From CAWJPY01 sp963844865 (lineage in GTDB: Bacteria > Acidobacteriota > Thermoanaerobaculia > Thermoanaerobaculales > Sulfomarinibacteraceae): a stretch of DNA of 64,000 nucleotides. A program made the translations under genes and the position numbers. Below are positions 54,868 through 62,595 of the stretch, in pieces (position 1 is the first letter of the stretch; the number at the start of each line of letters is the position of its first letter). The notes beneath the pieces were generated by a model that did not search any database, was not told the DNA's origin, and was given only the letters and a program-made list of their open reading frames with translations. Location: the NCBI GenBank assembly GCA_963844865.1, contig CAWJPY010000029.1, positions 11,844 to 75,843 of the forward strand, in the 5' to 3' direction.

Positions 54868-55762
54868 CCGAGGCCCACCGCGGCCCCAGGGCGACCGGCC
54901 CGGGCGGGTGGATGTCGAGGACGGAGACCTCCGGCGGCACGCGGAACCGGACGCCCAGGATGCTCGTGCCGACCCCGGTGGTCACGAAGAGGTGGCGGCC
55001 CTCCTCCTGGACGTGCCCGGCGGCGTACCGCGACCCGTGGACAGACGGCACCACCGGCCGTCCGATGAAGGGGAGACGGACCTGGCCCCCATGGGTGTGC
55101 CCGGCGACGGTCAGCGCCACCCGTGTCGGCACCTTGGGGAACAGGTCGGGGTTGTGGGTCAGCAGGATGACCGGGCTCGAGTCGGTCACCTGGGCCAGGG
55201 CCGCCTCCAGGTCGGGCTTCCCCCCCCAGATGTCGTCCACACCCGCGAGCCAGAAGGAGCGGCCGCCATCCTCGAGCCTCACCGCCTCGTTCGTCAACAC
55301 CCGGATGCCGTGGCGGTCGAGGGCGTCCGCCACCCGGAGGCCGTCGCACCACCAGTCGTGGTTGCCGAGCACGGCGTACACGCCGAGGGGCGCCGCCAGC
55401 TTGCCGAGGCGCGCGGCGATTGCCTCGGGAGGGACGAAGCGGCCCCCCATGACCTCGGTGGTCACGAAGTCGCCCGCCAGCAGCACCAGGTCCGGGTGCG
55501 CCGCCGCCACCACCGCCACGACCCGGTCCAGCCGGCCGAGCCCGTTCCACGGCGAGCCCACGTGGAGATCCGCGATGACCGCGATCCGGAGCCTGCCGGC
55601 GTGGGACGACCAGCCGGGGAGGACCAGGGAGTGGGTCTCGTTGCTGAGGCTCGCGGGCTCGATCCAGAGGGCCCAACAGGCCACCACCAGGGCGGCGGCC
55701 AGACCCACCAGCAGCGGCGTCAGAGGGCTCGTCAGGAGCGGCAGCAACCAGCTCATGTCCAT
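54842..55762 (-). CDS. Membrane-anchored metallophosphoesterase
   Basis: This 306-residue calcineurin-like hydrolase has an N-terminal membrane helix (LTPLLVGLAAALVVACWALW). Dimetal-site motifs are complete: IADLHVGS (DxH), LLAGDFVT (GD), AVLGNHDWW (GNHD), LLTHNPD and VAGHTHGGQ (GHTHGG). The family includes UDP-2,3-diacylglucosamine- and other phosphodiesterases related to YkuE/YaeI. The start is ATG 55762 or ATG 55756; upstream sequence in frame has no homology. Confidence 0.85.
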   Translation of the reverse strand: MDMSWLLPLLTSPLTPLLVGLAAALVVACWALWIEPASLSNETHSLVLPGWSSHAGRLRIAVIADLHVGSPWNGLGRLDRVVAVVAAAHPDLVLLAGDFVTTEVMGGRFVPPEAIAARLGKLAAPLGVYAVLGNHDWWCDGLRVADALDRHGIRVLTNEAVRLEDGGRSFWLAGVDDIWGGKPDLEAALAQVTDSSPVILLTHNPDLFPKVPTRVALTVAGHTHGGQVRLPFIGRPVVPSVHGSRYAAGHVQEEGRHLFVTTGVGTSILGVRFRVPPEVSVLDIHPPGPVALGPRWASVTPPRSSA

Positions 55763-55892
55763 CTCGTAGCAGCCAAATGTGGCCGCGGGAAGGCGACGTC
55801 CGGGCGCCCCCCGGGCGGGGCGGGACACGACGGCCCCCCCCAACGGACGGTTGCCGTCCGGCGGTCCCGTCCGGGCACCATCGCACCCCGCG

Positions 55893-57323
55893 TCATCCTC
55901 GCCCCCTCAGCGCCGCCCGCGCAGCGAGGTGACCGCACATGCCGTGCACTCCGGGTCCGGGCGGAGTGGACGCGGAGCACAGGTAGGTCCCGGGGATTGG
56001 GGTGGCGTGGGGCGTCAGCCGGGGCGTCGGCCGGAACAGGAGCTGCCGCCACTCCAGGAGCCCGCCGCTGATGTCGCCCCCCACCAGGTTGGGGTTGTGG
56101 GCCTCCAGACCGTCGCTGTCCAACGTGTGCCTCGCCAGGACGCGGCTCCGAAAGCCGGGAGCGAAACGCTCCACCTGGTCCTCGACGGCCTCGCGCATGT
56201 CCCGTGTCGAGCCGTTGGGAACGTGGCAGTACGCCCAGGCAATGTGCTTGCCGGACGGGGCCCGTGAGGGATCGAACAGGGTGGGCTGCACCAGCACCAC
56301 GAACGGGCGCTTCGGGTGGCCGCCCAGGCACACCTCGGCCTCGGCTCCGGCGATCTCCTCCAGGGAGCCGCCGAGGTGGACCGTCCCGGCGCGCCGGCAC
56401 GGGGCGGCGCGCCATGGGATGGGTGCGCCCAGGGCCCAGTCCACTTTGAAGACGCCGGGTCCGTACCGATAGCGCCCCAGCCGGGAGGCGGCGGCACTCC
56501 GCAGGCGGCCGCGTGCGAGAACGAGCAGCTGACGGGGCGTGACGTCCAGCAGGATCATGTCGTGAGCCGCCACGTCGTCCAGGCTCGCCACCCGATGGCC
56601 CGTCACCACCCTTCCTCCCAGGCTCGCGAGACATGCCACCAGGGCCTCCGTCAGCCGTTGTGCCCCGCCCGCGGGCAGGGGCCAGCCGACCGCGTGCGCG
56701 GCCGCGCCGAGCAGCACCCCGAAGGACGCCGAGAACGGCTCTTGGAGTGCGAGACCCGAGTGGGCGGCGAGGCCGGCCAACAGCGCGCGGGCGCGGGGAC
56801 CGCGGAAGCGGCGCGCGGCGAGGCCCCCGGCTGACGGCGCGGAGCGCACCGCGAAGGCGACCATGGTCATGGGGTGGCGGGGCAGACGCGCGGCCCCGAG
56901 GACGTCCGCAACCAGTCCGTCCCAGCGCTGCAGCAAGGGATCCATCAGCCGCTCGTACGCCGGCCCGTCCTCCCCGAGGCCGCGGGCAGTGGCGGACAAC
57001 GAGCGCTCCAGCACCACCGCGCTGCCGTCGTCGAGGGGGTGCGCCAGCGGGAGTGGGGGATGGACCCAGGCGAGGCCGAAGCGCTCCAGGTCCAGCCCGC
57101 GGAAGAAGGGGGACGCCACCGCCAGGGGATGAACCGCCGAGCAGATGTCGTGGGTGAACCCGGGCAGCGTGAGCTCGGCCGAGCGGACGCCACCGCCCGG
57201 GGTCCCTCCCTGCTCGAGCACCGTGGCCTCCACGCCGGCCCGCGCCACCTCGATGGCGGCCGCCAGGCCGTTGGGGCCCGAGCCGACGATCACCGCAGAC
57301 TCCTCGCAGGTTCTCGGCCTCAT
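55893..57323 (-). CDS. FAD-dependent oxidoreductase, phytoene desaturase-like
   Basis: The 476-residue flavoprotein opens with the dinucleotide-binding motif VIVGSGPNGLAAAIEVARAG and the following Glu of the Rossmann fold (TVLEQGGTPGGGVRSAE). Family blocks are FTHDICSAVHPLA, PAGGAQRLTEALVACLASLG and a C-terminal FAD block YLCSASTPPGPGVHGMCGH. This matches the NAD(P)/FAD-dependent group related to carotenoid desaturases and the vertebrate PYROXD2 protein. No carotenoid gene is nearby, so the substrate is unknown. Confidence 0.85.
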   Translation of the reverse strand: MRPRTCEESAVIVGSGPNGLAAAIEVARAGVEATVLEQGGTPGGGVRSAELTLPGFTHDICSAVHPLAVASPFFRGLDLERFGLAWVHPPLPLAHPLDDGSAVVLERSLSATARGLGEDGPAYERLMDPLLQRWDGLVADVLGAARLPRHPMTMVAFAVRSAPSAGGLAARRFRGPRARALLAGLAAHSGLALQEPFSASFGVLLGAAAHAVGWPLPAGGAQRLTEALVACLASLGGRVVTGHRVASLDDVAAHDMILLDVTPRQLLVLARGRLRSAAASRLGRYRYGPGVFKVDWALGAPIPWRAAPCRRAGTVHLGGSLEEIAGAEAEVCLGGHPKRPFVVLVQPTLFDPSRAPSGKHIAWAYCHVPNGSTRDMREAVEDQVERFAPGFRSRVLARHTLDSDGLEAHNPNLVGGDISGGLLEWRQLLFRPTPRLTPHATPIPGTYLCSASTPPGPGVHGMCGHLAARAALRGRG

Positions 57324-57380
57324 CCCGTCACCGCGTGCATCTGTCCGCGCATCCGGGGCTTCACGGCCGCGCAGTGTAGC

Positions 57381-57483
57381 AGGTGGCAGAGTGGGAGCCA
57401 GGCACCGTTGAAGATGAGGCGCCTACCCTTCCCGGCTCGATCGTGACGGTGCCTGGCACCCTCTCTGGTGCTCCCGAAGCGAG
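57381..57483 (+). repeat. GGTGCC-GGCACC intergenic element (locus F1)
   Basis: A diverged left core GGGAGCCAGGCACC (57393-57406) and a good right arm, GGTGCCTGGCACC (57449-57461) followed by CTCTCTGGTGCTCCCG, flank an inner segment GTTGAAGATGAGGCGCC unlike the other loci. It lies in a 351-bp divergent gap. Confidence 0.75.
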
Positions 57484-57511
57484 TACCTCTCGCGTGCCCG
57501 ACGCGCGTGCC

Positions 57512-57596
57512 GGTGCCAGGCACCCCGTCTTGATTCGATAGCACGAGATCGCTTCATCCGAAAGGGTGCCTGGCACCGTCTCTCCGACCACCCGGG
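57512..57596 (-). repeat. GGTGCC-GGCACC intergenic element, opposite orientation (locus F2)
   Basis: GGTGCCAGGCACC (57512-57524), inner CGTCTTGATTCGATAGCACG and ATCGCTTCATCCGAAAG, then GGTGCCTGGCACC. The inner part is the reverse complement of loci D, G and H (ATGAAGCGAT and TCGAAGCAAGACGG), so F2 and the main unit of locus B are the same element inverted. It sits 28 bp from F1. Confidence 0.8.
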
Positions 57597-57683
57597 GGTG
57601 GGCCCGACCATCGACGATGCTACCGGCGAGGAGTAAACTCGTCTCACGACAGTGTTGTCGGGAAGGATGACGAGGTGGAGACC

Positions 57684-57920
57684 ATGAGGCGCGGCGACCC
57701 GAGGGCCCCGCTGGACGCCCTGCTGGCGCAGTTGGATGACCCTCTGTTCGTCCTGAAGCACCGACGGGAGCCGCCGCGACGGGAGGACGGGGGCCACGTC
57801 AGCCCGTCGATCCTGGCCCTGTCCTCGCCGCGGTCGAAGTATGTCCGTCGCTGGCGCCGACACGCCCGGGGCTGTCCGGCCTGCGCCGCCGCCTTCCGTT
57901 ACTTCGGCCTGAACATCTAG
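57684..57920 (+). CDS. Small hypothetical protein with C-terminal CxxC
   Basis: This 78-residue basic protein (17 or so Arg) has a C-terminal CPACAAAFRYFGLNI. The RWRRHARGCPAC segment could bind a metal or nucleic acid. ATG 57684 follows GAGGTGGAG; GTG 57675 is an in-frame alternative. It is followed after 33 bp by the dehalogenase-like gene. I do not recognise a family. Confidence 0.5.
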   Translation: MRRGDPRAPLDALLAQLDDPLFVLKHRREPPRREDGGHVSPSILALSSPRSKYVRRWRRHARGCPACAAAFRYFGLNI

Positions 57921-57953
57921 CCCGCGCGACCCGAGGCGACTGGAGGTCCCACC

Positions 57954-58850
57954 ATGGACACGCTGCGCACCCCGGAGGAACGCTTCGCCGATCTGCCGGG
58001 CCCGACCTTCGCGCCCCACTACACCGAGGTCGAAGGTCTGCGCATGCACTTCGTCGACGAAGGCCCCCGGGACGGCCGACCCGTGCTGCTGCTGCACGGT
58101 GAGCCCACCTGGAGCTTCCTCTATCGGCGCATGATCCCCGTCATCACGGCGGCCGGCCTGCGGGCGATCGCGCCCGATCTGGTGGGATTCGGACGCTCCG
58201 ACAAGCCGGTGCAGACCGAGGACTACTCCTACGCCCTCCACGTGGCAACGGTCACCGGCCTCCTCGCGCACCTGGGCCTGGACGACATCACGCTCTTCGC
58301 CCAGGACTGGGGCGGCCTCGTGGGCTTGCGGGCGGCGGCCGAGAACGAGAGCCGCTTCGCCCGCATCGTGGTCGCCAACACCGGCCTGCCCACCGGCGAC
58401 CACCCCATGAGCGAGGCATTCCTCCAGTGGCGGGAGGCCTCCCGGTCCATGGACCCGTTCCCGGTCGGGGCCATCATCCAGCACGCCTGCGGCGGCAGGC
58501 TGCCGCCGGAGGTGGTGGCGGCCTACGATGCGCCCTTCCCGGACGAGCGCTACAAGGCGGGAGCCAGGATCTTCCCGTCGCTGGTGCCGATCACGCCGGA
58601 CGACCCGGCGGCGGCGGCGAACCGCCGGGCGTGGACCGTGCTGCGGAGGTGGGAGAAGCCGTTCCTCACCGCCTTCTCGGACGGAGACCCCATCACGCGG
58701 GGCGGCGATGCGGTGTTCCAGAAGCTGGTTCCGGGCGCCCAGGGCCAGCCCCACGTCACCGTCGCCGACGCCGGCCACTTCCTGCAAGAGCAGAAGGGCG
58801 AGGAGGTGGCGCGGATCGTGGTGGACTTCGTCGCCGCCACGGTCGGCTGA
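57954..58850 (+). CDS. Haloalkane dehalogenase-like alpha/beta hydrolase
   Basis: This 298-residue alpha/beta-hydrolase has HGEPTWSFLYR (oxyanion hole), nucleophile Asp118 in FAQDWGG, the halide-binding Trp119 next to it, and catalytic His275 in ADAGHFLQE. These are the marks of haloalkane dehalogenase subfamily I (DhlA/DhmA), which hydrolyse carbon-halogen bonds. An acid candidate lies in FSDGDPITRG. Full length is normal for the family. GGAGGTCCCACC precedes ATG 57954. Natural substrates of these enzymes are rarely known, so epoxide or other hydrolase activity cannot be excluded. Confidence 0.88.
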   Translation: MDTLRTPEERFADLPGPTFAPHYTEVEGLRMHFVDEGPRDGRPVLLLHGEPTWSFLYRRMIPVITAAGLRAIAPDLVGFGRSDKPVQTEDYSYALHVATVTGLLAHLGLDDITLFAQDWGGLVGLRAAAENESRFARIVVANTGLPTGDHPMSEAFLQWREASRSMDPFPVGAIIQHACGGRLPPEVVAAYDAPFPDERYKAGARIFPSLVPITPDDPAAAANRRAWTVLRRWEKPFLTAFSDGDPITRGGDAVFQKLVPGAQGQPHVTVADAGHFLQEQKGEEVARIVVDFVAATVG

Positions 58851-58856
58851 CCGGGC

Positions 58857-59648
58857 TCAGCCGTGCAGGTGGTCGCCGATTCGGCGCATCCGGTGGAGCT
58901 CGTCGGCTGTGAGGGGACCCGCGTCCAGGGCTCCGCACGCGTGCTCCATCTCGGCCTCGTCTCTGGGCCCGACCAGGCACACGTCCACGTGCGGGTTGGA
59001 GAGCGAGAACCGATAGCAGTCGGCGGCGGAGAGCGGCCTCTCCCCGTCCGGCATGCGCTTCGGATCCAGGAGCTGCCGCCAACGGGTGGCGGTGTAGGTC
59101 GTGACCCCGGGCCGGTTGTCCGGACCCAGGTGAGGGAACACGTCCTGCTCCGCGCCGCGGTGGGCGGCGTTGTAACGCACCATGAGGATGTCGATGGGGG
59201 TGTCGGTCATGGCGGCGATCCGGCCGTGGGTGCGTCGGTTGTGACCGGACATGGCGAGATGACGCACCTTGCCCTCGTCCCGGAGACGGCAGGCGGCGTC
59301 GAGCACCCGGTGGCCGGGGTAGCCGTTGAACCAGCCCAGGATGAGCACGTCGGCGACATCGATGCCGAGGGTGCGGAGCCCCCGCTCGTGGGCCCGCCGC
59401 ATCAGCAGTCCGCTGTGGTCGTAGGTCTGCATGGCGATCACCAGCTCGTCCCGGTGCCGCGGCGCCAGGCGGCGGATGGCCTCCGTCATGCCGGAGCGCT
59501 TGCGCAGGCTCCAGTACAGGTAGTTGACGCCGTGCTCGGCGAAGGCGCGCTCCACGGCCCCCGCGGGCACACCGTAGCCGGCGCCGATGCCCAGTCGGCT
59601 CACGGAGAGGCCGGTGCGGCCCAGGATGGTGTGCTCCCGCCAGCTCAT
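58857..59648 (-). CDS. Aldo/keto reductase family protein
   Basis: This 263-residue TIM-barrel protein has a HTILGRTGLSVSRLGIGAGYG start typical of NAD(P)H-dependent aldo/keto reductases. It also has GVNYLYWS where others have the Tyr of the active tetrad, IAMQTYDHSG, and a GKVRHLAMSGHNR block equivalent to GKIRYIGVS. The C-terminal NPHVDVCLVGPRDEAEM resembles the cofactor-binding region. It is somewhat short and lacks the classic Lys context. ATG 59648 is supported by homology. It is convergent with the dehalogenase gene and 35 bp downstream of the GST gene. Confidence 0.8.
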   Translation of the reverse strand: MSWREHTILGRTGLSVSRLGIGAGYGVPAGAVERAFAEHGVNYLYWSLRKRSGMTEAIRRLAPRHRDELVIAMQTYDHSGLLMRRAHERGLRTLGIDVADVLILGWFNGYPGHRVLDAACRLRDEGKVRHLAMSGHNRRTHGRIAAMTDTPIDILMVRYNAAHRGAEQDVFPHLGPDNRPGVTTYTATRWRQLLDPKRMPDGERPLSAADCYRFSLSNPHVDVCLVGPRDEAEMEHACGALDAGPLTADELHRMRRIGDHLHG

Positions 59649-59683
59649 GGAGAGGCCATTGTACCGGTCGAGGGTGTCTTCAG

Positions 59684-60289
59684 TCAGCGGACCGGGAGGC
59701 GGGGCATGGGGACGAAGCCGTCGAGCGCCTCCACCGCTTCCAACCACCTCTGCACGTGCGGGTACGGCCCGATGTCGACGCCCCCCTCGCCGGCCACCGC
59801 GATGTAGGCGTAGCAGGCCACATCGGCCAGCGTGGGGCCACCGTCCACCAGCCACGTCCTCAAGGCCAGGTGCTCCTCCATGACGGCCAGCAGCGCCTCG
59901 CTCACCCGCACCGCCTCGGCGTGGTCCTCGTCTCCCCCGAACGCCCTGATCCGTCGCGCCCGGGCCGGCCCCAGGTACAGCGGTCCGGCCGCCGTCGCCA
60001 GCCACTCGTACACATGGGCCCGCCGCACGGGATCCGCCGGCAGGTAGTCGCGGTCTGCGTCGTACGCCTCGGCAAGGTAGAGCAGGATGGCGTTGGAGTC
60101 CCGCAGGACCAGCTCGCCCTCCTTCATGGCCGGGACCTGGCCGAAGGGGTTGATCTTCAGGTACTCGGGGGACTTCTGCGCCCCCGTCGCGGTGTCCACC
60201 ACCTCGAGCTCCGGCTCGATGCCGAGCAGGCCACACAGCAGGCGCACGCGGTGGCAGTGACCGGAGTAGGGAGAGACGTAGAGCTTCAT
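59684..60289 (-). CDS. Glutathione S-transferase family protein
   Basis: This 201-residue protein has a thioredoxin-like N-terminal domain (MKLYVSPYSGHCHRVRLL, then INPFGQVPAMKEGELVLRDS with the cis-Pro and the Asp-Ser glutathione-binding pair) and an all-helical C-terminal domain (LADVACYAYIAVAGEGGVD, N-capping Asp). The layout fits beta/theta-type bacterial GSTs. GAGGAGGGTCC precedes ATG 60289; the frame is open upstream only as a shadow. It is likely co-transcribed with the aldo/keto reductase, suggesting detoxification. Confidence 0.88.
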   Translation of the reverse strand: MKLYVSPYSGHCHRVRLLCGLLGIEPELEVVDTATGAQKSPEYLKINPFGQVPAMKEGELVLRDSNAILLYLAEAYDADRDYLPADPVRRAHVYEWLATAAGPLYLGPARARRIRAFGGDEDHAEAVRVSEALLAVMEEHLALRTWLVDGGPTLADVACYAYIAVAGEGGVDIGPYPHVQRWLEAVEALDGFVPMPRLPVR

Positions 60290-60391
60290 GATCGGACCCT
60301 CCTCGTCGCGCGGGATCGGCTCTCGCCCAGGGAACCCTCGGGGCAGAGGCTGCCATTTCCCCTCCGGGCCACAGCGACGGCGGCAGTGAAC

Positions 60392-60490
60392 GGCAAAGGG
60401 GGTGCCAGGCACGCTTTCGAATCAAGCCATCCGCGTCCTATCGAAGCAAGACGGCGTGCCAGGCACCCTATCTGGTGCTCCCGGAGCGCT
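60392..60490 (+). repeat. GGTGCC-GGCACC inverted-repeat element (locus G)
   Basis: Left core GGTGCCAGGCACG (60401-60413), inner GCTTTCGAATCAAGCCATCC and CTATCGAAGCAAGACGG, then right core GTGCCAGGCACC and CTATCTGGTGCTCCCG. The outer left arm is lost. It is nearly identical to locus H, 220 bp away, so recent local duplication is likely. Confidence 0.85.
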
Positions 60491-60557
60491 ACGCCTCAGC
60501 CCCTCCCTCGGGCGTGCCACTGGTGACCCGGCTTCGCTTGCAGCTTCGCCGTGGTCG

Positions 60558-60724
60558 GCGGTGGCAACCTCGGGGAACGCGTCGCGAGAATCGGCGCGTC
60601 GCGGCATCTCTCGCTTCGGGTATGTCAGAGGGGGTGCCAGGCACGCTTTCGAATCAAGCCATCCGCGTCCTGTCAAAGCAAGACGGCGTGCCAGGCACCC
60701 TCTCTGGTGCTCCCGGAGCGAGGC
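60558..60724 (+). repeat. GGTGCC-GGCACC inverted-repeat element with left extension (locus H)
   Basis: The extension GGTGGCAACCTCGGGGAACG (from 60560) matches the one before locus E. The hairpin element runs from TCTCGCTTCGGG (60609) through GGTGCCAGGCACG, the inner segment shared with G and D, GTGCCAGGCACC, to CTCTCTGGTGCTCCCGGAGC (ending about 60718). GTCAGAG in the left arm pairs with CTCTCTGG in the right. It lies in the 626-bp divergent gap 60290-60915. Confidence 0.85.
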
Positions 60725-60805
60725 TCCGCTGGTCGCCGACGCTGTTCCCTGCCGCGGTCACCGATCGCGGACGCTGTCGCTGACGCTGTTCGCCGTTTTC
60801 CCCCC
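60725..60805. repeat. Degenerate GC-rich intergenic tract
   Basis: GGTCGCCGACGCTGTTCCC, GATCGCGGACGCTGTCGC and TGACGCTGTTCGCCG variants directly follow locus H. The remaining 110 bp before GTG 60916 contain no clear promoter. Confidence 0.55.
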
Positions 60806-60915
60806 GGTACCCGCGGAGGTCACCGAGGCAGGCCGGGTCATCCGGCAAACGTCACTCCTGGCACGGCCGGGGAACGGTGTGCGCACATCGGGTGTTGCGC
60901 CCACTGGAGGCGCAT

Positions 60916-61671
60916 GTGGCTGCACGAGACGGTGACCTGCAGGGGAAGGTGGCCTTGGTGACCGGCGCCAGCCGCGGCATCGGCCGGGCGATCGCGACCC
61001 GGTTGGCCGTGGACGGGGTGCGGATCGCGGCGGGCTACCACCGCGGTCGGCGGGAAGCCGAGGAGCTCTGCGCGCAGCTCACCGATCGCGGCCGCGACGC
61101 CGTGCCCGTGGGCGGCGACGTCGCCGACCCGGCCGCCATCGACGCCATGGTGGACGTGGTCGAGGAGCGCCTGGGCCCGGTGGACGTCCTGGTCTCCAAC
61201 GCCGGCTCCGTGCGCCGGCTCTCCCTCGAGGAGCTGGACGTGGAGGAGTGGGACCGCACCATGGCGGAGCACCTGCGCGCGGCCTTCCTGCTCGCCCGGC
61301 GCGTGGTGCCCGGCATGCGGCGGCGCCGCTGGGGCCGTCTGGTGTTCATCTCCTCGGTGGCCGCCTTCAACGGCGGCCTGGTTGGCCCTCACTACACGGC
61401 GGCCAAAGCGGGCCTGATCGGCCTGGCGCGCAGCCTGGCCCTCACGCTGGCGCCGCACGGCGTCACGGTAAACGCGGTGGCCCCCGCCCTCATCGAGACC
61501 GAGGCCGTGCGCCGTCTGGACGAGGACCTCCGGGGCGAGTTGGCGGAGCGGATCCCGGTGGGGCGCCTGGGGCGTCCCGACGAAGTGGCGGACCTGGTGG
61601 CCGCAGTCGTCCGCAACTCGTTCATGACGGGCCAGTCCCTACTCGTCGACGGCGGGCTCTGCCCCCACTGA
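60916..61671 (+). CDS. Short-chain dehydrogenase/reductase (FabG-like)
   Basis: This 251-residue NAD(P)-dependent reductase has the cofactor motif VTGASRGIGRA, the structural NAG motif (VSNAGSVRR), the catalytic Ser in FISSVAAF, and Tyr-x-x-x-Lys in HYTAAKAG. The C-terminus FMTGQSLLVDGGL is typical of 3-oxoacyl-ACP reductase-like enzymes. GTG 60916 with GGAGG 5-6 nt upstream is preferred to GTG 60877. It is convergent with another SDR gene. The substrate cannot be told. Confidence 0.88.
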   Translation: MAARDGDLQGKVALVTGASRGIGRAIATRLAVDGVRIAAGYHRGRREAEELCAQLTDRGRDAVPVGGDVADPAAIDAMVDVVEERLGPVDVLVSNAGSVRRLSLEELDVEEWDRTMAEHLRAAFLLARRVVPGMRRRRWGRLVFISSVAAFNGGLVGPHYTAAKAGLIGLARSLALTLAPHGVTVNAVAPALIETEAVRRLDEDLRGELAERIPVGRLGRPDEVADLVAAVVRNSFMTGQSLLVDGGLCPH

Positions 61672-61687
61672 GCAGAGCCGCCTCACC

Positions 61688-62434
61688 TCAGAGCATCTGC
61701 ACGCCGCCGCTGGGAGCGAGGTACGCGCCGCTCACGAAGCGCGCGTGCTCGGACACCAGCATCAGCACCGCGCCGGCCACGTCCTCCGGCTCGGCGATCC
61801 GCCCCAGCGGCGTCATCTTCGCCGTCCGCTCCCGCACCTCATCGGGGGTGTGCGCGGTGGCATCGGTCCTGGTGAGGCCAGGGGCGACCACGTTCACGCG
61901 GATGCCGGCCGGGCCGAGCTCCAGGGCGAGGGACTTCATGAAGCCGTCGAGGCCGGACTTGGCCGTGCTGTGGGCGCAGAAGCCGTGGCCGGGATGACGG
62001 GAGAGGCCGGAGGAGATGCCGACGATGCATCCCCTGCCCCGCTCCACCATGCCCGGCGCCACCGCCTTGGTGACGCAGAACGCGGCCTTCAGCTCGCCGG
62101 TCAGCTTGGCCTCGAACTCGCTCCACTCGTACTGGAGGAACGGCTTGATGGGAAAGCCGATGGAGGCGTTGACGATGAGGGTGTCGATGGGCCCGAGCTC
62201 CTTGGAGATCCGCCCCACCATGGCGTGCACGGCATCGCAGTCACGCATGTCGGCCTGGTAGGCGGCGGCCTTGCCCCCTCCGTCCTCGATGTCATGGACC
62301 ACCGACGCGGCCGCCTCCTCGCTGCGGAAGTAGTTCACCGCCACCGTCGCCCGCTCGGCGCCCAGCAGCCGCGCCGTGGCGGCGCCGATCCCGCGGCTGG
62401 CCCCGGTGACCAACACGACTCGTCCCCAAAGCAT
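61688..62434 (-). CDS. SDR-family protein with His in place of the catalytic Tyr
   Basis: This 248-residue Rossmann protein has VTGASRGIGAA, IVNASIGFP (NAS instead of NAG) and GISSGLSRH (catalytic Ser kept). The Tyr-x-x-x-Lys motif reads His-Ser-Thr-Ala-Lys in FCAHSTAKSG. With Tyr replaced, ordinary reductase chemistry would be weakened or lost. The C-terminus FVSGAYLAPSGGVQML is normal. A single-base change (CAC versus TAC) could account for it. ATG 62434 is preceded by GAGGGAGGATGCGAG. It is convergent with the FabG-like gene. Confidence 0.85.
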   Translation of the reverse strand: MLWGRVVLVTGASRGIGAATARLLGAERATVAVNYFRSEEAAASVVHDIEDGGGKAAAYQADMRDCDAVHAMVGRISKELGPIDTLIVNASIGFPIKPFLQYEWSEFEAKLTGELKAAFCVTKAVAPGMVERGRGCIVGISSGLSRHPGHGFCAHSTAKSGLDGFMKSLALELGPAGIRVNVVAPGLTRTDATAHTPDEVRERTAKMTPLGRIAEPEDVAGAVLMLVSEHARFVSGAYLAPSGGVQML

Positions 62435-62595
62435 CTCGCATCCTCCCTCGCAGGGGTTGAACTCGGGACCACGACGGGTCCCGGCATCACCCTACCACCC
62501 TCCCCCGCACACGGCCGTGGGCGCAACATCATTGGACCCTTACGGGGCCCGGTGACGTGGTCGCCGCACGAAAGCGTCTCCCGCGCGGGTCTGGA

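Noticed and set aside
60879..60886. GTGCGCAC octamer before the FabG-like SDR as another site for the sigma-54 regulator
   Set aside because: Single copy, no -24/-12 promoter nearby, and a few chance occurrences of this octamer are expected in DNA of this composition.
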